The notes: generated by a model not told the origin, from the letters alone. A stretch of 62,420 nucleotides of DNA from Bacillus benzoevorans (GCF_014207535.1 NZ_JACHGK010000019.1:11684-74103), one strand, 5' to 3'; shown: positions 52,715-62,157, numbered from the stretch's first letter. Program-made: numbers and translations.

Positions 52715-53027
52715 ATTTGTCTAGGCTATCATGTTTGAGTAGGTGTGCCTTTTAGGTATTATTTATGCCATGCATGCGATAGGTCCACTACACGGACAAA
52801 TGTTAAGTCAATGGTGGCGGACTACGAATTGGAATTATGGTGCCTAGTAAATTATCAAAATATTTTGGAAAATTTTACTTATTTAATACAATCCATATGG
52901 TCTTTAACTGCATCAGGATAATGAAATAGTTAAATGAAAAATGTTAATTCTCAATGAATTGTTTAATTGACCGATATTAAGAGAGTTAAATGCTACACTT
53001 AATTTATTAAGAGAAGGTGGTGCCTTA

Positions 53028-53228
53028 GTGGATATCGCTCTAATGTCCATGGCATTAAACCATGGACAAGTCCAGCAACAAGCTTCAATTTCAGTCATGA
53101 AAATGGCCATTGGAAATGCACAGCAACAAGGACAGGCTCTTCAGAATTTGATGAGTACTGCTGATGCATCAGTTTTGCAACATGCTGCACAGCCACATTT
53201 GGGTGGAAATATTGATGTGAATGTGTAA
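53028..53228 (+). CDS. YjfB-family putative motility protein (copy 2)
   Basis: 66 aa. MDIALMSMALNHGQVQQQASI ... QPHLGGNIDVNV; clearly homologous to the copy at 38346. The start is GTG at 53028 with AGAAGGTGG upstream. It stands alone, 14.7 kb from the first copy, between the ABC-3C system and the nuclease gene, with its own terminator. The function is unknown. Confidence 0.85.
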   Translation: MDIALMSMALNHGQVQQQASISVMKMAIGNAQQQGQALQNLMSTADASVLQHAAQPHLGGNIDVNV

Positions 53229-53240
53229 TGCAATTTATGG

Positions 53241-53267
53241 AGTAACCTTAAGTGGTTGCTCTTTTTT
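53241..53267 (+). terminator. Terminator of yjfB-like copy 2
   Basis: AGTAACC / GGTTGCT stem (one G-U pair) followed by CTTTTTT. Confidence 0.8.
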
Positions 53268-53341
53268 AGTATTTAGAATAAAATTGAATAATGTAGAAAC
53301 GAATGTTCGTGATTGTGTTATAATATAATTGGGTGATATTT

Positions 53342-54925
53342 ATGAACGCAAATAAATATAGGAAATGTGATCATGCTATTTTAATCAAAAATCCTATTAT
53401 TACTACCTATCATGATTTGCTAAATGACCGTATTAAAGTAATGTCACGTGGAACATGGCAGAACGATGAACAGGTGATTGTTCTCATCCGTTATGTGTTG
53501 GAAGTGAAACTAGGTTTATCAAAAGCAGAAATCCCTCTGATCAATCGCACAATAATCGCTGAAAACAAACTTTGGGGCGCATTGAATAGATTTAAATCGC
53601 TTCATAAACTGATTCACTTTGTATATCCTGGGGTATACCATGAATGTGATTTTCAACGCGTAACTCCGGATTATTGGTCAGATGTTGAAAAAATCAAAGA
53701 GCGCTTCGAGTGGAAATTAAAAGAAGAAAATCTGCTGGTTTCAGATATCCCATCATTTATTACATGCCACACCCTGTTAAAATGGGGATTTTCCAATCCA
53801 TTAAAACGGCACGGTGATTCACCTTTTCGTTTAATGAATGCCCTATATCCTAATCGCTTCAAAGAAACTGACTTCAAGAAAACACCCCAACGATTCAGAA
53901 AAGACAAAACTGCATTGAGAAAACAAATACTTGAAATTCTCCAAAGTGAGGGCATTCATTTTGAAGATGTACCTGAGAAGGTAAATCATGAATTATTTCG
54001 CCGCCACCATTTATTGGGGGTTTTAAGTTCTTATTCCAGTTCCATTTCAAAATTATTTTGTTCACTCTTTCCTGAGAATTTTACCGCAGATGATTTTACA
54101 AAACCCAATGGTTACTGGGATAATCTTGATAATACCCGAATTGCAATTCAGCAGCTGTTTAAAAGGGATAATATTTTGGAAAAAGACATTCCAACATATC
54201 TTACGAAAATTAGATTACAGGAAGCCAAACTGGGAGGCTTGCTTTACCGGTTTCATGGGTCTCCGATTGAGATTGTACAGATCCTATATCCAGGAAGGTT
54301 TTCTGTATTGGAATTTCAACGTGTCCCTAATAAATATTGGTATAACAGAGATCATCGAATACAGGCTATGAGGGATTTCTGTCACAAATATAAAATTACA
54401 AGAAAGGGACTGCCGCTTCTCAATAGAGCATATTTTCGAAAACATTTTCCACGGTTTATTAGCATCGCTGACCGCCATTATGATAGTAAATTTTATCAGT
54501 GGATAATTGAAAGTTTTCCAGAATATAAATTTACCCCAGAAGAATTTGAATTACTTGTAGGGAAAGACGGACAGATTTGTGACTCCAAAGAAGAACTTAT
54601 CCTCCATAATTTTTTCCTGCAAACACTCACAGACGCCGACATACAACGGGAGAAAGTCCATTTTCGTAACGAACAAGCAGACGAAACCTATATCCCAGAC
54701 TGGATTATTGAACAAAATAGCAGCAAATACATCGTTGAATATTTCGGATTATACGGGTCTGGTTTATATCCCGGTTATACAGAAAAAGCAAAACGGAAAA
54801 TTGAGTTTTATTCTTCGATAAAGGATTATCAATTTATGGCTATTTTTCCGGCGGACTTTAAAGAGGAGGGATTTGATCGCTTAGTTAAAATCTTAAAAGA
54901 TGCAAAGGTTAGAGTTGTATATTAG
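53342..54925 (+). CDS. Vsr-like PD-(D/E)xK nuclease with tandem N-terminal repeats
   Basis: 527 aa. The first 400 residues contain about five repeats of 65-75 aa, each with a Trp/Ile-rich helical part and an end of the form YPxRFxxxDFxxxPxxYW; they are probably DNA-binding. The C-terminal domain has the Vsr/restriction-like series SKEELILHNFFLQ, ETYIPDWIIEQ (Asp), KYIVEYFGLYG (Glu) and YTEKAKRKIEFYS (Lys). The combination resembles free-standing Vsr-type homing endonucleases or site-specific nucleases. The start is the ATG at 53342 after GGGTGAT, with an extended -10 (TGTTATAAT) near 53316. A fragment of a related gene lies at 47130. Confidence 0.65.
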   Translation: MNANKYRKCDHAILIKNPIITTYHDLLNDRIKVMSRGTWQNDEQVIVLIRYVLEVKLGLSKAEIPLINRTIIAENKLWGALNRFKSLHKLIHFVYPGVYHECDFQRVTPDYWSDVEKIKERFEWKLKEENLLVSDIPSFITCHTLLKWGFSNPLKRHGDSPFRLMNALYPNRFKETDFKKTPQRFRKDKTALRKQILEILQSEGIHFEDVPEKVNHELFRRHHLLGVLSSYSSSISKLFCSLFPENFTADDFTKPNGYWDNLDNTRIAIQQLFKRDNILEKDIPTYLTKIRLQEAKLGGLLYRFHGSPIEIVQILYPGRFSVLEFQRVPNKYWYNRDHRIQAMRDFCHKYKITRKGLPLLNRAYFRKHFPRFISIADRHYDSKFYQWIIESFPEYKFTPEEFELLVGKDGQICDSKEELILHNFFLQTLTDADIQREKVHFRNEQADETYIPDWIIEQNSSKYIVEYFGLYGSGLYPGYTEKAKRKIEFYSSIKDYQFMAIFPADFKEEGFDRLVKILKDAKVRVVY

Positions 54926-55230
54926 TCTCTTTTACATTTCTGAACTATTTCTTCATAATTAAATTCTTTTAAAATGGATTGCAGCTTGATTTCTATAAGA
55001 TTACTTTGAATCGATATTTGATACTGGATATTCTTTTTTATTAGGGATACCATTTTTCGTAATTGTTGGTTGTTGGTCACTTGGATTTTGCAAGAAACCT
55101 TTCTTTTTTTATTATTGTAGGAAAGTATCGGATAATCATACGTATGTAGTGAAATAAAATTATGGGATAGAATCTGCTTAAATGGGGAATGTTTTTTGAT
55201 GAAAAAGGAAATATACAGAATAATAATCAC
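54922..55230 (-). CDS. Hypothetical 102-aa protein (doubtful)
   Basis: Open frame with an N-terminal hydrophobic stretch (MIIILYISFFIKKH) and a basic, Ile/Asn/Gln-rich remainder. It meets the nuclease gene tail to tail, overlapping its last bases. There is no clear ribosome binding site and the base composition is near background, so it may be chance. The surrounding gap 54926-55348 holds nothing else but the promoter region of the next gene. Confidence 0.3.
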   Translation of the reverse strand: MIIILYISFFIKKHSPFKQILSHNFISLHTYDYPILSYNNKKRKVSCKIQVTNNQQLRKMVSLIKKNIQYQISIQSNLIEIKLQSILKEFNYEEIVQKCKRD

Positions 55231-55348
55231 GTAAATAAAATGCTGGGGAATTACTAAGTAAATTGAATATGCCCCTTTGTGAATAATGGTTCTTTATGGT
55301 ACTTTATGTTAAACTGGGTGTGCTAAATATAGTGAAAGAAGGGGAAAA

Positions 55349-57439
55349 ATGTACACGGAGCAGATAAAAAATAACTTTTTTGAAATGGTAGATTCCCTAA
55401 AAAAGAGTAGAAGAGCTGATTTGTCTGATATTAATGACGATAGTCAGATAATTGAAAGGCTCTATACAGACCCATTACATAATAATCTTATTTTTACTAC
55501 CTGTTTAAAGGCAAACACAACAATTCTAATTGGTAGAAAAGGTACCGGTAAGTCCACGATAATTGCAAGATTACAACATGAGATTAGAAAATCAAATAAT
55601 AAGCTTGCCGTTTATATTGATGTAAAAAATATTTATGAACAATCTAAGACGTATTCTTATGATGAAGCTGAGTACCAAGGTTTAATGCACCATGTTGATT
55701 TACAAAAATATTTAGTAGCAAAATCTTTTTTATCCTCTATTCTAAAGCAAATTAAAGAAGAAGTTAAAACAAATTCACTACGTTTCCAATTAGCTCGTAT
55801 TATCTCTCTTTTTGGACCCGATAAAAGAAAATTCGAAACTGAAATAGATAAGATTTTTAAAAGTATCAATAATGATGAGTATAAAGATATTACGGTCCTA
55901 AAAAACAAACAACTAGTTAATAACGCGGGTACTGAACATAAGGATACAAATCTTTCTCGAGTAGAAGGAGCAGTATCTGCTTCAGCAACAAATCAAACAT
56001 TATCATTAAAGGCTATTGGGGAAAATAAATCAGAGCATATGGAAAATGATAATACCCAAGCTACATTTTCTGAAGTATTGCTACGGCATTTCAATCCTTC
56101 TCAAATTATCGAACAAATTAAAAATTTACTTTCACAAATTGGAATAAAATATATATTTATATGCTTAGATGATTTTTCGGAAATTGATGAAGATGCGATG
56201 AAAATATTTGTCGATACTATTATCGCTCCATTAAATAATTGGTCGGATGAGTTTATTAAATTTAAAATTTCTGCATATCCAGGGCGATATTATTTAGGTG
56301 AAATTGACCCAACTAAAATAGACCAAGTTAAACTGGACTATTATGATTTGTATACTTCTACCAAGGTAACTGAAACTGAAAGGGAAGCAGCAGAAAATAT
56401 TAAACGCTTACTAGGGAAAAGAAGCCAATATTTTTGTAATACTCACTTTGAGACTTTCATAGATAGTAAACAAAACGTTGATGAATTTTACGAAGTATTA
56501 TTTCGCACTTCCTCAAATGTTCCAAGAAATGTTGGGTGGATACTTTGGTATGCAAATCAAAACAGTATTTCAAAAAACCGAGGTATGACAGTACGAGACC
56601 TTGAGGTTGCGGCAGAGCGATATTATGTTGATTCCATTGAAATATTTTTTACACAAAATAGGTATATGAGAGAAAGCTTCAGAGAGAAGTTAGGTAAATA
56701 TCATTTAAAGGTTTTATTAACTGAGTTTATTACTGAAGCTAGGAAAAATAAATCTGAAATAACGTCTTCTGACGCCAAAATATGGGAAAGGGATAGGGGG
56801 AATCCTCCTACTAGTCATTTCTATATTAATAAGGAGAGATATGAGGATATTTTGCAAACTCTTGAATTAAATTATTTTATTACAAAGTATAATGAGCAAA
56901 AGGACCAAGATAGCAGGGATCTTATGTCATTTTATAGTTTGAATTATGGGTTATGTATGAAGGAAAATATCTCTTATGGTAGAGGTAGTGATAGAAAATA
57001 TGTAATACAGAGGAGATTCAATTATAATAAAATAATTGAAGGCTTTTTAAATACAGCGAAAACCATTATTTGTGATAACTGTAATAAAACATATCCAATG
57101 GATTCACTCGAAACTTTAAAATTCTACGATATGTTATGTCCTGGTTGTAAGAAAGGGAAGTGTTACGTAGTTGATGTAGAAGTTGAAATTCCGGGGGAAC
57201 AGCCGGATGAACTATTACTTACAGAAATTGAATTGGCTGCTATTAACTCTCTCAGAATTTCACAGCCGCAGTATGCAACACAATTAGCGCAAGAATTAGA
57301 TTGTACTCAACAAAAAATAAGCAGGGTTGTAGATAAATTAGAAAGAAAAGAATTAGTTATTCGGAGAAAAGAGAATGGCGCCGCTGGCAATAGAACCTAT
57401 TATTATTTAACAGATACGGCAAGAGAAATATACTTTTAA
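55349..57439 (+). CDS. P-loop ATPase with zinc ribbon and C-terminal winged helix
   Basis: 696 aa. Walker A is ILIGRKGTGKSTIIARL (residues 60-76), followed by a strand AVYIDVKNIYEQS; Walker B is YIFICLDDFSEID (about 266-278). A four-Cys zinc ribbon (ICDNCNKTY ... LCPGCKKGKC, about 572-600) leads to a MarR/ORC-like winged helix (LAQELDCTQQKISRVVDKLERKELV, ending YYYLTDTAREIYF). It resembles the ORC/STAND-like ATPases that occur singly in defence islands. AAGGGGAAAAATG gives a good start. Substrate and trigger are unknown. It lies alone, next to the nuclease and ABC-3C genes. Confidence 0.7.
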   Translation: MYTEQIKNNFFEMVDSLKKSRRADLSDINDDSQIIERLYTDPLHNNLIFTTCLKANTTILIGRKGTGKSTIIARLQHEIRKSNNKLAVYIDVKNIYEQSKTYSYDEAEYQGLMHHVDLQKYLVAKSFLSSILKQIKEEVKTNSLRFQLARIISLFGPDKRKFETEIDKIFKSINNDEYKDITVLKNKQLVNNAGTEHKDTNLSRVEGAVSASATNQTLSLKAIGENKSEHMENDNTQATFSEVLLRHFNPSQIIEQIKNLLSQIGIKYIFICLDDFSEIDEDAMKIFVDTIIAPLNNWSDEFIKFKISAYPGRYYLGEIDPTKIDQVKLDYYDLYTSTKVTETEREAAENIKRLLGKRSQYFCNTHFETFIDSKQNVDEFYEVLFRTSSNVPRNVGWILWYANQNSISKNRGMTVRDLEVAAERYYVDSIEIFFTQNRYMRESFREKLGKYHLKVLLTEFITEARKNKSEITSSDAKIWERDRGNPPTSHFYINKERYEDILQTLELNYFITKYNEQKDQDSRDLMSFYSLNYGLCMKENISYGRGSDRKYVIQRRFNYNKIIEGFLNTAKTIICDNCNKTYPMDSLETLKFYDMLCPGCKKGKCYVVDVEVEIPGEQPDELLLTEIELAAINSLRISQPQYATQLAQELDCTQQKISRVVDKLERKELVIRRKENGAAGNRTYYYLTDTAREIYF

Positions 57440-57454
57440 TGGGTCTTAGAGAAA

Positions 57455-57752
57455 ATGGGGGAAGGGACAGGTTCGAGACTGCTGAAAAACGGTTTCAAAT
57501 AATTGGAGGATATTCTTGATCCCGTTGATTTTCTTTATAAGAACTACGGGATATCAACATGGACGTGCATAGTACGCTGCGATCCAAAGGGACGGAGGGA
57601 CAGTTCGTTGTCCCACTAGTTTTTGGAAAATAAAACCGATGGTAGCAGGAAAATCGAGGGACTTCATAGAAACAAATGAACTGTCTAATTTTTTTGAAAT
57701 GGGTGATAACGGGGCAGGTAACCTGTCCCCATGTCCCAACAAGGGGGCTTTT
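57455..57752. repeat. Dispersed GGGACA/TGTCCC repeat, copy 2, before the lipoprotein gene
   Basis: Contains GGGACAGTTCGTTGTCCC (about 57598), the interior GAGGGACTTCATAGAAACAA and GGGGCAGGTAACCTGTCCCC (about 57713), matching copy 1 at 47565-47720. The open frames in it on both strands are not gene-like. The sequence at 57455-57590 has further GGGACAGGTTCGAGAC fragments. Confidence 0.6.
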
Positions 57753-58559
57753 ATGAATAAAAAACTGTTATTCGCCACGATCTCTTGTCTTATTTTAACA
57801 GCAGGCTGCGGAAGAAGTGACTTTGTTGATATAGAAGAAAGCGAAACAGAGGAAACAGGGACAGAAACTCAGACCCCCGTACAGACACCTGGAACGCCAA
57901 CTCCACCAGCAGGTATAGATGAGCCTCGAACAACAAGCGAATCCTCTTATGTTTTAGAAAAGACCAGTTATCAAACTGGAAATCTAACGATTCATTATCC
58001 TCAATTTCGGCAATTAAATGATAAGGAAAAAGAAGACAGCATCAATCAATGGATAAGGGAAGAAGCCCTGTCCTATATCCAGCCGTATGAGGATCCTGAA
58101 GTATCAATGGATATGGATTATCAAATCATGATGCAGACGCCCAAAATCGTAAGTATCGTGTATACGGGAGAATCCAGTATCAAAGGCGGAGCCTATCCAA
58201 CACATCTGCTATTTACGACGAATGTAGATATCACCAGTGGGAAAAAACTCAAGCTGCTTGATCCATACACTATCAATGATGCTCTTGTCGAAGCTTTAAA
58301 GAAAGGAACCTATCTGGATAGGGAGAATCCTTCTCAACCGAATCAAGAAAAAACAGCGGCCGTCTTTGACTTTCTCAATAGCGTACAAAATCAGGAGTGG
58401 GTAGATGCCCTGAAACAAGCGGATAACCCAAATTTAGAAGAAAATACGTGGGGGATTTTTACCTATCAAACGCCGGATTCATTGGTCGCGAGCTTTCAAG
58501 TTCCTCATGCGCTCGGGGATCATGCGGAAATCCGCTTAGATCGTACAACACTTCAGTAA
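57753..58559 (+). CDS. Lipoprotein with DUF3298/PdaC-like domain
   Basis: 268 aa. A lipobox signal (MNKKLLFATISCLILTAGC, Cys-19) anchors it outside the membrane; an acidic Thr/Pro linker follows (to about residue 65). The rest (LTIHYPQFRQLNDKEKEDSIN ... VYTGESSIKGGAYPTHLLFTTNVDITSGKKLKLLD) is the DUF4163/DUF3298 pattern found next to deacetylase domains and in stand-alone lipoproteins. Translation starts at the ATG at 57753 with AAGGGGG upstream; the frame extends 38 codons earlier into the repeat but without a start context. Its role is unknown. Confidence 0.8.
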   Translation: MNKKLLFATISCLILTAGCGRSDFVDIEESETEETGTETQTPVQTPGTPTPPAGIDEPRTTSESSYVLEKTSYQTGNLTIHYPQFRQLNDKEKEDSINQWIREEALSYIQPYEDPEVSMDMDYQIMMQTPKIVSIVYTGESSIKGGAYPTHLLFTTNVDITSGKKLKLLDPYTINDALVEALKKGTYLDRENPSQPNQEKTAAVFDFLNSVQNQEWVDALKQADNPNLEENTWGIFTYQTPDSLVASFQVPHALGDHAEIRLDRTTLQ

Positions 58560-58576
58560 ACTTGTCACACGAAAAT

Positions 58577-58601
58577 GGCCAACAGCTTTCCGCTGTTGAC
58601 C
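58577..58601. terminator. Stem-loop between convergent genes
   Basis: GGCCAACAGC / GCTGTTGACC (one mismatch) around a TTTCC loop; there is no strong T run. Confidence 0.5.
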
Positions 58602-58626
58602 ACTCATACCGATTACTACTTGATAT

Positions 58627-58950
58627 TCAATAATATTTTGAATGTCCCCTCGGTTTTCTTGCGTCAGCAAAGGCACTAACAAACAAGACGATGCAGGCTA
58701 TGGTATGAAGCAACCAACCAACAACAGGAATCCAAGCTAATAAAGCCGTAACAATTCCGCAAATACTTGGGGCAATCGAGGTTTGACTGCCAATTGAAAT
58801 TCCTAATACGATTAGATGTATGACTAAACTTAATGTTAAGGCTTGCCAGCCACTTGATAGTACGATTAGTCCTCCTAAAAATGGAATAGCTAAGACTAAT
58901 TCGTATCCACCCGCTATTCCTTTGGCGACAGCCGATGTTGTGGGATTCAC
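58627..58950 (-). CDS. Small integral membrane protein
   Basis: 107 aa with three or four hydrophobic helices (AIPFLGGLIVLSS; LTLSLVIHLIVLGISIGS; SICGIVTALLAWIPVVGWLL; TIACIVLFVSAF). The start is GTG at 58950 with AGGAGG seven bases before it. No enzymatic motif; family not recognised. Confidence 0.75.
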   Translation of the reverse strand: MNPTTSAVAKGIAGGYELVLAIPFLGGLIVLSSGWQALTLSLVIHLIVLGISIGSQTSIAPSICGIVTALLAWIPVVGWLLHTIACIVLFVSAFADARKPRGHSKYY

Positions 58951-59269
58951 ATGTCCACCTCCTAACTTTATATCTTTATTGTAGATGATTTCTATTAACT
59001 TATAAAATACGAGCCATCACCCGAAGAAACAGTGGTCCGGCCTACTTGATCGATCCTTTCGTAATGATCTGGGTGCCTAGTGTCACTAGTCGATAATCCA
59101 GGAAAAACAAGTAAGTGCTTGAGTAAGTGTAAGATTTTCTTACTATGTTCTTTTTCAAGATGCAAAAAGGGTACGAAGTCACAATGATTTTCGTACCCTT
59201 TATAGCTGATTAGGTTGTGTAAAAATAAATAGGCGAATAATCTTGGTGTCATTTCCTATTAGATTATTC

Positions 59270-60094
59270 TTATCCGTGATACCATCCTGTTTTAACGTTT
59301 ACCGTAACAATATGAACTTCTTTTCCATCGATGATCGTATACACTAAATAATACCCTTCGTTTTTGTCGTTAACGTACCCTTTTTTATAGATAATATGAT
59401 CCCGTGAATCGATATAGCCATTTTCATCGACAACCGACTTTTCGAACTGTTCTTTTATACCCGGAGCCCATTCGTATGGGGAAGCTGCCTTGGATTCTGA
59501 AGCTTTTTGTTCAGCTTCTTCTTTTGCTTTTGCGATTTCAGCATTTGTAATCGCTTCATTGTTTGCTTCTTTTAATTTTGCGGCTTCAGCTTGAATGGCG
59601 GCAAATTGGGTTAAATCCGCTTGAAGTAATTCCTCCAGCTTTTCATTGGATTTAGAAAATTCACCGGATTGGTTTAAGTCTTTTGCGTCAGTTAACAGTT
59701 TGTTATATTTTTTTTCGCTGTCCTGGAACGTAAGCAGTGTTTTCTTTTTATCTTCTGACTTGGACACTATTACCTTTGAACCGTCTTTCACTCTGATAGA
59801 TTTATCAAGTGCTTGTACGGCCTCGTCTATTTTATTTTGATTCACTAAATCATCAGATTCTATAATCCATTTCACTTGATCTGAATAAGCTTTCGCCTTC
59901 ACATCATCCTTTTTCGCTTCTAATGCCGCCTCGAAAAATCCTTCTGCTTTGCTGAAATCATCCTCCGCAATCGCATCAAGCCCTTTTTGGATGGAGTCCT
60001 GGTATACTGCGTCAGTTTTCGAACTGCACCCGCCTAAAAGCAGCAAAAATCCTATTAAAACGACCATTGTTCTATTTATATGATGTTTTTTCAT
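59270..60094 (-). CDS. Lipoprotein with helical repeat region and C-terminal PepSY-like beta domain
   Basis: 274 aa. Lipobox MVVLIGFLLLLGGCSS follows a short basic start. The middle is a helical, TPR-like region (DAIAEDDFSKAEGFFEAALEAK ... SNEKLEELLQADLTQ) and a coiled coil; the end (YYLVYTIIDGKEVHIVTVNVKTGWYHG) forms strands. I chose the ATG at 60094, where AGGAGG lies 11 bp upstream; the ATG at 60103 is only 2 bp from it, and the frame upstream enters palindromic repeats. Surface-located, function unknown. Confidence 0.75.
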   Translation of the reverse strand: MKKHHINRTMVVLIGFLLLLGGCSSKTDAVYQDSIQKGLDAIAEDDFSKAEGFFEAALEAKKDDVKAKAYSDQVKWIIESDDLVNQNKIDEAVQALDKSIRVKDGSKVIVSKSEDKKKTLLTFQDSEKKYNKLLTDAKDLNQSGEFSKSNEKLEELLQADLTQFAAIQAEAAKLKEANNEAITNAEIAKAKEEAEQKASESKAASPYEWAPGIKEQFEKSVVDENGYIDSRDHIIYKKGYVNDKNEGYYLVYTIIDGKEVHIVTVNVKTGWYHG

Positions 60095-60123
60095 ATACGG
60101 CATATCCTCCTTTTGAAAGATGG

Positions 60124-60205
60124 ATGAGGGGACAAGTACTTGTCCCCATATCACACTGTGATTCATCTTCCTCATACTGGGACGAGGAACCCCTCGTCCC
60201 ACCCG
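60124..60205. repeat. Two REP-like perfect palindromes
   Basis: GGGGACAAGTACTTGTCCCC (about 60127-60146) is a perfect 20-bp palindrome; TGGGACGAGG and CCTCGTCCCA (about 60178-60201) form a second hairpin. They belong to the GGGACA/TGTCCC set also seen near 16.0, 45.6, 45.76, 47.6 and 57.6 kb. Confidence 0.75.
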
Positions 60206-60222
60206 CGTTTTTAGGGAACCAT

Positions 60223-61878
60223 CTAATAGGTGACGGTTACACCGCTTGCTTCTAGATTTTTAATTACTTTGTGGGATGCTGCATTCAGTTCATTATCTCG
60301 TATAGTGAGAAGTTCCAAATCCGCGAGATCGTTTAACGGAGTGATGTCGCTTATTTTGTTAGCGGATAAATAAAGAATCCGCAGCTTGGTTAATTTGCTT
60401 AATACTAGGATGTCACTGATTCCAGTTGAAGTTAAATCAAGGATTTTAAGATTGGTTAAGTTGCCCAATACAAGGATATCACTTAATTCATTTTCAGCTA
60501 GATCGAGCTCCTCAAGCTTGGTTAATCTTTTTAAAGTTTGAATATCATTGATTTCGTTGAAACTTAGATAGAGTGATGTAAGTTTGGTTAAATCACTGAG
60601 AGCACTGATATCAGCGATTTTATTGTTGTGCAGACGGAGTGTATGAAGGTTGGTTAGACCGCTTAAGAAGCTGATATCGCTGATTTGATTGCCGCCTAAA
60701 GCAAGATCCTGCAAAGTTTTAAGTTCGCTTAATACGTTGATATCACTGATGTTGTTGTAGGATAAAGCAAGTACATAAAGAGTTTTGAATTCGCTCAACG
60801 CACTGATATCACTAATTTCATTGCCAGTTAAATCAAGATCGGTCAGCTTGGTTAATCCACGTAATGCACTGATATCGCTGATGTCGTTCTGAAATAAATT
60901 AAGCATAAAAATCTCCGTTAAACCCTTCAAGGCACGAATATCACTTATATCATTGAAGGCTAAATTGACAATTTCAAGCTTGTTTAATCCGCTTAAGGCG
61001 CTGATATCACTTATATTATTGGATGGTAAATGAAGTACTCTCAGCTTGGTTAATCCAGCCAATCTACTAATATCACTTATTTCGTTCATACCTAAATCAA
61101 GGTACGTTAGGTTCTTTGCATATTCAATCCCTGTTAGATGGTTAATAGCATATCCCTTGGCTTCAATTTTATTAATACTGTCCATATCAGCAGCTGTTAT
61201 GTTTCCCGCCGGTTTGTGAAGTGTATCTCTTATGGCCTTTTCAAAATTTTTATCAGAAAAATGGACCACTTCCGCTCGAAATGAAGGTTCCAATGCCCGC
61301 GCCATAAATGCAGAAAACTGTCCGCGCGTTACCGCTAGATTAGGTCGATACGTCCCATCTGCATATCCGCTGGCAATCCCGTTTGCGGACACATTCAGAA
61401 TAGATTGATAGGCGGCAATTTTGGAAGAGACATCAGAAAAACCATTTTCATTCCCTGTTGTTAAGGAAAAGGCCTGGTTCAAAAAGATTGCCATTTGCCC
61501 ACGGGTGACAGCATCGTGAGGGCGGTAAGTCCCATCCGTAAAACCGCTGATAATCCCCTTTTCAACAGCCGCAGCAATATACCCTGAGCCTGTGACATAC
61601 GCCGTGACATCCTTAAATTTCGTATTTCTTGGTTCGCCGTTTAAGTTCAAAGCACGACCCAGCATCATGGCTGCTTGGGCACGGGTGACTGTGTTATTCG
61701 GCTTAAAAGTTCCATCCGAAAAACCTGCAATCACTTCCTTTCCAGAGAGATAGAGAACCTCATCATAAAAAGTATAGCTGGTTGAAACATCCTTAAATCC
61801 ACCTTCAGCTTGACCTTGGAGCGGAGCAACAAGACCCAAGACCAAAACGAAAAGGACTAAATAAGGTAACTTCTTCAT
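60223..61878 (-). CDS. SLH-anchored leucine-rich-repeat surface protein (internalin-like)
   Basis: 551 aa. Signal peptide MKKLPYLVLFVLVLGLVAPLQGQA; three SLH domains (GFKDVSTSYTFYDEV, KFKDVTAYVTGSGY and GFSDVSSKIAAYQSI, each with F.DGT..P...VTR) that bind pyruvylated secondary wall polymer; then about 13 internalin-type 22-residue LRRs (LTxLDLGxNEISDISxLSGLT). Likely an exported surface protein for protein-protein contact. GAGGGGATTT lies before the ATG. Complete, with a stop at 60223. Confidence 0.93.
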   Translation of the reverse strand: MKKLPYLVLFVLVLGLVAPLQGQAEGGFKDVSTSYTFYDEVLYLSGKEVIAGFSDGTFKPNNTVTRAQAAMMLGRALNLNGEPRNTKFKDVTAYVTGSGYIAAAVEKGIISGFTDGTYRPHDAVTRGQMAIFLNQAFSLTTGNENGFSDVSSKIAAYQSILNVSANGIASGYADGTYRPNLAVTRGQFSAFMARALEPSFRAEVVHFSDKNFEKAIRDTLHKPAGNITAADMDSINKIEAKGYAINHLTGIEYAKNLTYLDLGMNEISDISRLAGLTKLRVLHLPSNNISDISALSGLNKLEIVNLAFNDISDIRALKGLTEIFMLNLFQNDISDISALRGLTKLTDLDLTGNEISDISALSEFKTLYVLALSYNNISDINVLSELKTLQDLALGGNQISDISFLSGLTNLHTLRLHNNKIADISALSDLTKLTSLYLSFNEINDIQTLKRLTKLEELDLAENELSDILVLGNLTNLKILDLTSTGISDILVLSKLTKLRILYLSANKISDITPLNDLADLELLTIRDNELNAASHKVIKNLEASGVTVTY

Positions 61879-62157
61879 AAAAATCCCCTCCTTTACTGTA
61901 GTATAACATCAATACCAGATTTTCCCTTTTGAATTTTTGTAAAATATCGCACAGGTGGGGCAAGGAGTTGGTTGCTTCCAAAATTACCGGATGAGAAGGG
62001 GATGTTCTTTAGTGAAACGCTGGGACGGTTCCTGTATTTTCCTAATATTTACCATTTTGAAAAAAGTATGGCTTCCAAGCAACTTCCAAGGCTAGTATGG
62101 ACTAAGTGTAACGCGAGAAGAAGTGTTGGCATGGGACCCGTTTGACATTGATGTTGG
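61879..62157. other. Non-coding stretch
   Basis: Promoter region of the SLH-LRR gene (minus strand) on the left; no gene or clear repeat in the remainder, though a possible upstream piece of the broken Rpn-type gene (TREEVLAWDPFDI in another frame) begins near 62108. Confidence 0.4.
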
